Source: an uncultured Clostridia bacterium (lineage in GTDB: Bacteria > Bacillota > Clostridia > Christensenellales > UBA1242). Taken from it: DNA of 41,261 bases. A program made the position numbers and the translations under genes. The notes under the pieces are model-generated. The model had not been told where the DNA came from. It ran no database searches and saw only the letters and a list, made by a program, of their open reading frames with translations. Where the stretch lies: the NCBI GenBank assembly GCA_944381175.1, contig CALWKD010000013.1, positions 1-41,261 of the forward strand. Direction: 5' to 3'. Shown here one piece after another: positions 16,015 through 22,085 of this stretch; the stretch's first letter is position 1, and each line of letters opens with the position of its first letter.

Positions 16015-16084
16015 AGGCTATCAAGGCTTTTTTATTTGTGGAACTAAGTAAACAAATTAAAATTGGACAAACAAACTGAAATAG

Positions 16085-16113
16085 TTGATTAAAATGAGGA
16101 AAAATTATATAAT
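16085..16113 (+). promoter_or_regulatory. Promoter of the metallopeptidase gene, predicted leaderless
   Basis: TTGATT (16085-16090), 17-nt spacer, TATAAT (16108-16113). The ATG starts at 16120, 6 nt after the -10 box; no ribosome binding site intervenes. Confidence 0.8.
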
Positions 16114-16119
16114 ATTCCT

Positions 16120-16848
16120 ATGATGACGTATATAATTATCGGTGCTGTGGCGCTTGTTGGGGTGCTTCTTTGTTTTTGTTTGGCGGTTGCGAGTTTCTCC
16201 TCAGACAATTTTTATGAAAAACTTGAGGAAAACAGACAGCGAAGAAACTCTTATGGAATCTCAACTCTCGACTATGTCAGAGCAATAAACAACCAGTTTT
16301 TTGACGGCAGACTCAAACTTGCCAGATGTGAGCAATATCAGGACCATTACAGCACAGGAGTGGTTGCACTCAGTGCAGAGACGATGAGTTCGGACAGCCT
16401 TGCCTCTCTTGCAACTGTTTCTCACGAACTTGGTCACGCAAAGCAAGACGCGGAAGGAGATAAACTCAAGAAGCATTGGAGAAGAAAAAAGGCGGGAAGA
16501 ATATGCGGGCTGTTTTTTATGCCTGTTGTCCTTTGCGGAATTGTTTTGAGTGTGCTCTATCTTTTGGAGATCTTGCCACAAACGGCGGTGCTTATTGCGG
16601 GACTTGCTCTTCTTGGACTTGGTGTGTTGATTTTTATTTTCGCGGTCTACCTGAAATATAAAGAAATTCAAATTGAAAAAGAGGCGTCAAAATACGCAAT
16701 GGAATATTTGCGTGAGTTGTTGACACCGCAAGAGTGCAAGTCGTGCGAAGAATTTTTGAACAGTGCAAGGCTGACCTATTGGGCGGTTTTGTTTAAGACT
16801 CTTCTCAGTTGGACATTTCTCACAGGAAAAGACAAAATGTTTAGATAA
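16120..16848 (+). CDS. YugP-like membrane zinc metallopeptidase
   Basis: 242 residues. N-terminal membrane segment (about 3-25), then a soluble part with the zinc-binding HELGHAKQ motif at residues 102-109 (two His ligands and the catalytic Glu). A pair of strong membrane segments follows (about 127-150 and 155-178), with a Glu-rich IEKEASKYA helix next that could supply the third ligand. The layout resembles the YugP/Zn_peptidase_2 family of Bacillota membrane peptidases, but the HELGH surroundings differ from typical members, so I call it YugP-like. Two ATGs are in tandem (16120, 16123); both are at the predicted transcription start. It ends 6 bp from the convergent Cys-rich gene. Confidence 0.78.
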   Translation: MMTYIIIGAVALVGVLLCFCLAVASFSSDNFYEKLEENRQRRNSYGISTLDYVRAINNQFFDGRLKLARCEQYQDHYSTGVVALSAETMSSDSLASLATVSHELGHAKQDAEGDKLKKHWRRKKAGRICGLFFMPVVLCGIVLSVLYLLEILPQTAVLIAGLALLGLGVLIFIFAVYLKYKEIQIEKEASKYAMEYLRELLTPQECKSCEEFLNSARLTYWAVLFKTLLSWTFLTGKDKMFR

Positions 16849-16854
16849 TGGGGT

Positions 16855-17037
16855 TTAAGGCAGGAAAGAAAAATTGTCGTCTTTTTTGAGATAACTCTTG
16901 CAAAAATGAGGCGATTTTTTGTTTGTCGAGTCGCCTTTTGACACTTCGATTTCTGATCTTGTGCAGTGAGCGCCATTCAAATTGAAAATACAATCGTTGA
17001 CATCACAAGAGATACATTTGTTTATACAATTATTCAT
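16855..17037 (-). CDS. Small Cys-rich protein, DUF1540-like
   Basis: 60 residues from the ATG at 17037, which has GGAGG upstream; the frame continues 9 codons further without a better start. Cysteines are arranged C-x3-C-x2-C-x4-C, then a C about 8 residues later and another near residue 46 (HFCKSY). This matches the small Bacillota DUF1540 domain, often found in clostridia and spore formers, with a likely metal-binding or disulfide-held fold. Convergent with the metallopeptidase, almost touching it. No function can be assigned from sequence alone. Confidence 0.75.
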   Translation of the reverse strand: MNNCINKCISCDVNDCIFNLNGAHCTRSEIEVSKGDSTNKKSPHFCKSYLKKDDNFSFLP

Positions 17038-17139
17038 AAATTCCTCCACTTTTATTGTGAGCAAAACAAGTGAAAGTATTTATGAAATGCAAGTTATAAA
17101 AAAATATGAAACAACATATATTTTATTGAATGGAAATTG

Positions 17140-17169
17140 TTGACAATTCTCGTCAAAAAAAAGTAAAAT
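17140..17169 (+). promoter_or_regulatory. Promoter of the gene at 17209
   Basis: TTGACA (17140-17145), 18-nt spacer, TAAAAT (17164-17169). Confidence 0.82.
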
Positions 17170-17208
17170 GAGAATGTAACAAATTACAAATAAAAAAAGG
17201 AGGGTGTT

Positions 17209-17430
17209 ATGGCAGGAAAATCAGATTATTTTGGACTTAGTTATGTTGTGAGTTTGATTCTCGCAATCATACCAGTCACATCGTTCATTTGCGGTGCTGT
17301 GACAAGAATTATGGAAGGAAAGATTGTTGCTGGACTTCTCAGAATTCTGTTCGGTTGGAACATCATTTGGCTTTGCGACCTTGTATGTATGATTGTAAAC
17401 AAAAAAATCTTGAGACTTTTGAATGTCTAA
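17209..17430 (+). CDS. Small two-TM membrane protein
   Basis: 73 residues with a strong AGGAGGG ribosome binding site, its own promoter and its own terminator, so it is a complete single-gene unit. Two hydrophobic segments (about 11-31 and 40-63) are separated by a short loop (RIMEGKIVAG). The second contains G-W-N-I-I-W-L-C-D-L. The overall look resembles small TM2/Pmp3-type proteins in which the second helix carries G-W and D in the membrane, but I cannot place it in a named family. The high-quality expression signals suggest it is abundant. Confidence 0.72.
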   Translation: MAGKSDYFGLSYVVSLILAIIPVTSFICGAVTRIMEGKIVAGLLRILFGWNIIWLCDLVCMIVNKKILRLLNV

Positions 17431-17437
17431 AACTCAA

Positions 17438-17470
17438 AAAAAACAACTCTGAAATGGAGTTGTTTTTTCT
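17438..17470 (+). terminator. Intrinsic terminator of the two-TM protein gene
   Basis: Stem AACAACTC (17442-17449) with GAGTTGTT (17457-17464) followed by a T tract; preceded by A runs. Confidence 0.9.
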
Positions 17471-17479
17471 TTATATAGA

Positions 17480-17521
17480 AGGATGTTAAAAATTTTTGTT
17501 AGGATGCTGAAAATTCTTGTT
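17480..17521 (+). repeat. Tandem 21-bp direct repeat
   Basis: Two adjacent 21-bp copies (17480-17500, 17501-17521) differing at three positions. Read in one frame they encode MLKIFVR/MLKILVD with stop immediately after, 14 codons in all, starting next to an AGAAGG. Confidence 0.6.
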
Positions 17522-17560
17522 GATTAAGTCAAAAACAGACAGAAATCAAACAAAGTTTGC

Positions 17561-17602
17561 GTTTTTTGATTTAATTTGCACAAAAATCAAACATCAAAAA
17601 AC
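17561..17602 (-). other. AT-rich inverted repeat after glyS
   Basis: Perfect 10-bp arms GTTTTTTGAT (17561-17570) and ATCAAAAAAC (17593-17602) directly after the glyS stop. It may help end the glyS transcript, but no T tract follows on the minus strand, so it is not a standard terminator. Confidence 0.35.
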
Positions 17603-18978
17603 TAAAATTTGGTCGCTTTTGCGATGTAAGAGGTGAGTTCTGAGATTGGGAGTCTGATTTGTTGCATCGTGTCACGGTCTCTTATTGTGACTGTCTGGTC
17701 TTCAAGGGTGTCAAAGTCAATGGTGACACAGAAAGGAGTTCCGATTTCGTCCTCCCTACGATATCTCTTGCCGATTGAACCAGCCTCGTCATAGTCACAC
17801 ATAAACTCTTTTGAAAGAAGAGCATAGACTTCTTTCGCCTTTTCACTCAAATTCTTTTGAAGAGGAAGAATTGCCACTTTATATGGCGCGATTGCTGGGT
17901 TTAAGTGGAGCACAACCCTTGTCTCTCCATTTTCAAGAGTCTCTTCATCATATGCTTCGCAAAGAAGCGCAAGAGCAAGACGCCCTACACCGATTGAGTA
18001 TTCGATGACTGTTGGGATGAATTTTTCATTTGTGACCGGGTCAAGATAGAACATATTTTTGCCACTATACTCCGAATGTCTTGACAAATCGTGAGTTGAC
18101 CTGTGGTGAATACCATTGAGTTCTTCCCAGCCGATAGGAAATTTGTATTGAATATCACAAGCGGCTTTTGCATAGAAAGCGAGTTTGTCGTGGTCGTGGA
18201 AGCGAAGTCTTTCGCCATTCAAGCCCAAATCTTCCGCAAATTTCAACGCTTGTTTTTTGTAATCTGCATACTGGTCGAAAGCGTTTTCGTCGCGACAGAA
18301 GCACTGAAGTTCCATTTGCTCAAACTCGATTGTTCTGAAAAGGAAGTTTCCTGGAGTGATTTCATTCCTGAAAGATTTTCCAATTTGAGCGATTGCAAAA
18401 GGCACTTTTGCACGAGTTGTTCTTTGAACATTCAAGAAATTCACATATTCACCTTGACAAGTCTCAGGGCGAAGATAAACAACATCTTTCTCACCTTCAA
18501 CAGTTCCACGGCTTGTCTCAAACATAAGTTTGAACTGTCTGATTGGCGTCCAGTTGTGATTTCCACAGTGAGGGCATTTGATTTTGTGCTCTTCGATGTA
18601 AGCCTCCATTTGCTCATTTGTCATTCCTTCGGCAGCAACAGTTCCCTTTGAATATTCTTCAATCAAATTGTCAGCACGGAATCTTTGTTTGCAAGACTTG
18701 CAGTCCATCTTTGGATCTGAAAAACCTTGTGCGTGACCACTTGCTTCCCAAACTCTTGGATTCATCAAAATTGAAGCATCGACGCCATATGTGTTTGGAC
18801 TTTCTTGCACAAAGCGTTTCCACCAAGCCTTTTTGATGTTGTTTTCGAGTTCAACTCCGACAGGTCCAAAGTCCCAAGTGTTTGCAAACCCTCCGTAAAT
18901 TTCACTTCCTGGAAAAACAAAACCACGATTTTTGCAAAGATTTATGATTTTGTCCATAGTAACTTTTCTTTCTTCCAT
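17602..18978 (-). CDS. glyS: Glycyl-tRNA synthetase, single-chain dimeric type
   Basis: 458 residues, normal for the single-chain alpha2 (eukaryote/archaea-like, COG0423) enzyme used by many Bacillota instead of the GlyQ/GlyS heterotetramer. Charges tRNA-Gly. N-terminal KIINLCKNRGFVFPGSEIYGG and NTWDFGPVG are diagnostic, followed by a zinc-like pair of Cys pairs (CKSC and CPHC), the LRPETCQGEY block, class II motif 2 FRNEITPGNFLFRTIEFEQME, motif 3 near GVGRLALALL, and the C-terminal anticodon-binding domain. The ATG at 18978 follows AAGGAG. It is controlled by a T-box riboswitch (19024-19168) whose bulge is consistent with tRNA-Gly. Confidence 0.96.
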   Translation of the reverse strand: MEERKVTMDKIINLCKNRGFVFPGSEIYGGFANTWDFGPVGVELENNIKKAWWKRFVQESPNTYGVDASILMNPRVWEASGHAQGFSDPKMDCKSCKQRFRADNLIEEYSKGTVAAEGMTNEQMEAYIEEHKIKCPHCGNHNWTPIRQFKLMFETSRGTVEGEKDVVYLRPETCQGEYVNFLNVQRTTRAKVPFAIAQIGKSFRNEITPGNFLFRTIEFEQMELQCFCRDENAFDQYADYKKQALKFAEDLGLNGERLRFHDHDKLAFYAKAACDIQYKFPIGWEELNGIHHRSTHDLSRHSEYSGKNMFYLDPVTNEKFIPTVIEYSIGVGRLALALLCEAYDEETLENGETRVVLHLNPAIAPYKVAILPLQKNLSEKAKEVYALLSKEFMCDYDEAGSIGKRYRREDEIGTPFCVTIDFDTLEDQTVTIRDRDTMQQIRLPISELTSYIAKATKF

Positions 18979-19023
18979 AATATTCTCCTTTTTATTTTTT
19001 TTGCATTTTTAAGGCGGGTGTTG

Positions 19024-19168
19024 TAAAAAAATAAAACCCTATGCCTCGAAAGCATAGGGGCGATTATCTGACCGCTGTTCCACCCTAATTCACAAGATAA
19101 ACTTGCCTCATTTGAAAGTCTTTACGCCGACAAGCGTTTGCTCGGGAGTTGCCAATTCCGTCATTGCT
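19024..19168 (-). promoter_or_regulatory. Glycyl T-box riboswitch controlling glyS
   Basis: On the minus strand the T-box sequence AGGGTGGAACAGCG lies at 19073-19086 (one change from the AGGGTGGNACCGCG consensus). Its flanks can form an antiterminator: TAGGG pairs with CCCTA and GCG with CGC across a bulge holding TGGA, which is complementary to the UCCA end of tRNA-Gly. The CCCTA strand is shared with a competing terminator, CCCTATGC/GCATAGGG (19037-19059), followed by a T tract: the classic switch. A small stem III (CAAG/CTTG) precedes the T-box. The 5' part is only about 75 nt, so Stem I must be short. A GGC at 19151-19153 is a candidate glycine specifier. Uncharged tRNA-Gly would allow read-through. 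Confidence 0.88.
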
Positions 19169-19174
19169 GAGTAT

Positions 19175-19203
19175 ATTGTAAAGCACTTTACTCAAAATGT
19201 CAA
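19175..19203 (-). promoter_or_regulatory. Promoter of the T-box-glyS transcript
   Basis: Minus strand TTGACA (19198-19203), 17-nt spacer, TACAAT (19175-19180); the transcript would start near 19168. Confidence 0.9.
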
Positions 19204-19490
19204 TTTATTTTTTCAATTTTCTTCAAAAAGTTTAAATTGAAAAAAACTTAAAATTTGATATTTTTAATAAAAAACAATGAAAAATTAACGTTTTTTCCTA
19301 AAAATTATAAATTAGATTATAAAATTTATAAAAAATAAATGAAAAATGTGAAAATATGTAAAAAATAAGTTTTTTAAAAAATAATATTAAATTTTGAATA
19401 AATTTTTTTGCCTTAAAAATGCGTATTTCTAGCATTTTTTAATTTTTTATATTATTTTTAAATAAAAAATGTTAAAAATTAAGAAAAATC
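19204..19490. other. Extremely AT-rich spacer
   Basis: Nearly all A and T, with G and C scarce. No reading frame with a ribosome binding site, no promoter pair and no strong hairpin could be supported. It separates the T-box promoter from the end of the ABC-F gene. Confidence 0.5.
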
Positions 19491-19531
19491 AAATAAAAAT
19501 AAAAAAATTAGCATTTTTTTTGCTAATTTTT
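19491..19531 (-). terminator. Intrinsic terminator of the ABC-F operon
   Basis: Stem AAAAATTAGCA (19503-19513) with TGCTAATTTTT (19521-19531); on the minus strand it is followed by a long T-rich tract. The stop codon of the ABC-F gene lies within the stem. Confidence 0.85.
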
Positions 19532-21103
19532 ATATTTTTCCATATATTCTTCATATGTCATTTGTTTATCAATTATTGTGTTTTCATCGACAATATCAAT
19601 GATTCTGTTTGCGACCGTTTCGATTATCTCTTGGTCGCCAGTGGCAAAAAGCATTGGACCTTTGAAATTTATCATTCCTTTATTAAGTGATGTTATGCTT
19701 TCAAGGTCGAGGTGGTTTGTAGGTTCGTCCAAAATAAGAAAATTCCCTGCTTCAAGCATAATTTTTGCGAGCATACATCTCACCTTTTCGCCACCAGAGA
19801 GGACATTGACTTCTTTCAAACTCTCTTCGCCCGAGAACAACATTCTTCCGAGCCAGCCTCTGACATAACTTTCTGTCTTGTCTTTTGAATATTGTCTGAG
19901 CCAGTCCACGATGCTTAAGTGACAGCCATCAAAATATTCTCTGTTGTCTTGTGGAAGATAGGAAAATTTGATTGTTTTTCCCCAATGAATTGTTCCGCTG
20001 TCTGCCTCTTCTTTGCCCGCCAATATATTGAACAAAGTGGTCAAAACAAGGCTGTTTTGAGATAAAAATACGATTTTTTGATCTCTTTCAACTGTGAAAG
20101 AGAGGTTTTTAAACATTCCCGCCTTTGAAAGTTTTTCCACTTTCAAGATTTCTTTTCCGATTTCTTGTTCGTATTTGAAATCTACATAAGGGTATTTTCT
20201 TGAGGAAGGCTTGAAATCATCAATGGTGAGTTTCTCAAGTTCCTTCTTTCTGCTTGTTGCTTGTTTTGATTTTGAGGCATTTGCGGAGAATCTTGCAATA
20301 AATTCCTTAAGTTCTTTCGCTCTTTGTTCAGCCTTTTTGTTTTGGTCTTTTGCTTGGCGTGCAAGAAGTTGGCTCGTTTCATACCAAAAATCATAGTTTC
20401 CGAGATACATATTGATTTCGCCAAAGTCAACATCGCAAATATGCGTGCAAACTTTGTTTAAAAAGTGTCTGTTGTGGGAGACGATGATGACGATGTTTTC
20501 AAAGTCAAGCAAAAAATTTTCAAGCCAACGAATTGTCTTGAAGTCAAGGTTGTTTGTTGGTTCATCCAAAATCAAGATGTCTGGATTTCCAAAAAGTGCT
20601 TGCGCGAGCAAGACTTTAACCTTGATTTTTCCGTCAAGAGATGACATTTTCTCATAAAAAAGATCCTCGGTCACGCCAAGATTTTGGAGAAGGGTCTTTG
20701 CCTCTCCGTCCGCTTCCCAACCGCCAAGTTCGGCATACTCTGTTTCAAGTTCGCCAGCACGGATGCCGTCCTCATCCGAAAAATCTTCTTTTGCATAAAG
20801 TTCGTCTTTTTCCTTCTGGATTTCCATAAGTCTTTTATGTCCCAAAAGAACGGTGTCAAGCACGGTTTCGTCATCGTATTTGTTTTGATTTTGCTCCAAA
20901 ACCGACATTCTCTCACCTGGAGTGATGAGAATTTCGCCTGTGTTTGGTTCAATCTCGCCTGTCAAAATTTTCAAGAAAGTCGATTTTCCAGCACCATTTG
21001 CACCGATTATGCCATAGCAATTTCCTTTTGTAAACTTCAAGTTTACATCTTTGTAGAGCGTTCTCCCACCAAATGCAAGGGAGATATTCACTGCTTGTAT
21101 CAT
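19523..21103 (-). CDS. ABC-F family ATPase (YbiT/YkpA-like) with one degenerate ATP site
   Basis: 526 residues, two ABC cassettes without membrane domains, as in ribosome-associated ABC-F proteins that act on translating ribosomes. NBD1: Walker A GANGAGKS at 34-41, Walker B LILDEP about 176-181, switch His210 (SHNRH), but the signature position reads SSLDGKIKV (154-162) instead of LSGGE. NBD2: signature LSGGEKV (435-441) and Walker B LILDEP are intact, but the Walker A position reads SQNSLVLTT (348-356) with no Lys, and the switch His is missing (ATGDQE at 487-492). The linker about 245-300 (RFSANASKSKQATSR) is typical of the YbiT/YkpA group. The start overlaps the upstream stop as TAATG, so the two genes are translationally coupled. 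The specific ribosomal role is unknown. Confidence 0.9.
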   Translation of the reverse strand: MIQAVNISLAFGGRTLYKDVNLKFTKGNCYGIIGANGAGKSTFLKILTGEIEPNTGEILITPGERMSVLEQNQNKYDDETVLDTVLLGHKRLMEIQKEKDELYAKEDFSDEDGIRAGELETEYAELGGWEADGEAKTLLQNLGVTEDLFYEKMSSLDGKIKVKVLLAQALFGNPDILILDEPTNNLDFKTIRWLENFLLDFENIVIIVSHNRHFLNKVCTHICDVDFGEINMYLGNYDFWYETSQLLARQAKDQNKKAEQRAKELKEFIARFSANASKSKQATSRKKELEKLTIDDFKPSSRKYPYVDFKYEQEIGKEILKVEKLSKAGMFKNLSFTVERDQKIVFLSQNSLVLTTLFNILAGKEEADSGTIHWGKTIKFSYLPQDNREYFDGCHLSIVDWLRQYSKDKTESYVRGWLGRMLFSGEESLKEVNVLSGGEKVRCMLAKIMLEAGNFLILDEPTNHLDLESITSLNKGMINFKGPMLFATGDQEIIETVANRIIDIVDENTIIDKQMTYEEYMEKYKN

Positions 21104-21858
21104 TATTTCTCCTTATTTTTTTGATTTAATTTTCTTTCTTTTTCTTGTTTAAACTGAGAAATTTCTTTATTTTTTATTATTTTTTCCGCTTTTTTCTCTT
21201 TTTTGATTTCTGATTTGATTTTTTTCACATTTTGTTTGAGTGTTTTTTCGTTTAAAGCCAACTCTTGTCTTTGGGCGATTTTTTCTTTCTCTCTTTTCTG
21301 TTTCGTCTTTTCAGAAATTTTTTCTGGCAAACGATTGACTCTTTCCTGATAGTAGAGTTTGTATTTGTTTTCCAAATCATCAAGATACTTTCTGACATCA
21401 AAATCTGGCTCAAAAGTTCCGTCGAGAAGGTCAAAAAAGATGGTGTCGATTGCACGAATTTCCTCATAAGCGTCACATTCATTGAAATAATATCTCTTAA
21501 ACTCTTTCAAGATTGATTGTGTCACAAAAAGCCTAATTTTTAGATACGTATCAAATTTTTGCACAAATTTCTTTGACATTTTTGATGTAAATTTCTCATA
21601 TTTAAGCATAGATTGAAGTTGTTTTATTTGCTTCACAGATGCTTTAAATCTTTTCTTCACATCTTTGTTGTCCTCAAACAAAAACGCTGGAAACGAGATG
21701 TCCGATTGCATTTGATTTAGATACAACCTCTCTTTGATTGCCTCTTTGTTTACGACAAAATCAGCAGGAAGAGGATTTTTTCCTGTCTGTCTGAAGGCTT
21801 TTGCGACCCGCCTGTTTATGAGGTTTAGATAATTGTAAATTTCAAAATTTCCACTCAT
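21103..21858 (-). CDS. Uncharacterised highly charged helical protein, coupled to the ABC-F gene
   Basis: About 251 residues from the ATG at 21858; a longer frame starting with TTG at 21876 would overlap the promoter. No family recognised. Residues about 1-170 look like a folded helical domain with aromatic clusters (EFKRYYFNECDAYEEIR). The last ~90 residues are a Lys/Glu-rich coiled-coil-like tail with repeated KEKKAEK- and KQKREKEK-type stretches. The ATG lies 6 nt after a perfect -10 box with no Shine-Dalgarno, so translation probably begins on a leaderless mRNA, while the ABC-F gene is reached by TAATG coupling. Being cotranscribed with a ribosome-acting ATPase suggests, weakly, a ribosome or RNA-related role. 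Confidence 0.7.
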   Translation of the reverse strand: MSGNFEIYNYLNLINRRVAKAFRQTGKNPLPADFVVNKEAIKERLYLNQMQSDISFPAFLFEDNKDVKKRFKASVKQIKQLQSMLKYEKFTSKMSKKFVQKFDTYLKIRLFVTQSILKEFKRYYFNECDAYEEIRAIDTIFFDLLDGTFEPDFDVRKYLDDLENKYKLYYQERVNRLPEKISEKTKQKREKEKIAQRQELALNEKTLKQNVKKIKSEIKKEKKAEKIIKNKEISQFKQEKERKLNQKNKEK

Positions 21859-21864
21859 AGACCC

Positions 21865-21893
21865 ATTATAAAACAAATAATTTTTTGTGTCAA
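21865..21893 (-). promoter_or_regulatory. Consensus promoter of the ABC-F operon, predicted leaderless
   Basis: Minus strand TTGACA (21888-21893), 17-nt spacer, TATAAT (21865-21870): perfect consensus, with the ATG (21858) 6 nt downstream. Confidence 0.88.
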
Positions 21894-21959
21894 CCTAAAC
21901 GCTTATTTTGAGTGGGATTTTTGCCTATTTTATTTTAAATAAAAAATATCTTTAATCAC

Positions 21960-21988
21960 TTGCGAAAATAAGGGAAAAATTGTATAAT
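21960..21988 (+). promoter_or_regulatory. Probable promoter of the giant surface-protein gene
   Basis: TTGCGA (21960-21965), 17-nt spacer, TATAAT (21983-21988) with a TG just before the -10. It leaves a leader of about 90 nt before the ATG at 22086. Confidence 0.65.
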
Positions 21989-22085
21989 TATTTTGTCGTA
22001 AAATGTAAACAATAAATTTGATAAAATATTTTTAATATTTTGTGATTGTTTAGTTGGGACAAAAATAAGACGATTTGAGGTTTTT

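Noticed and set aside
16010..16035. Terminator after the second tandem membrane protein
   Set aside because: GGCT occurs twice as a direct, not inverted, repeat before the T run, so no stem forms.
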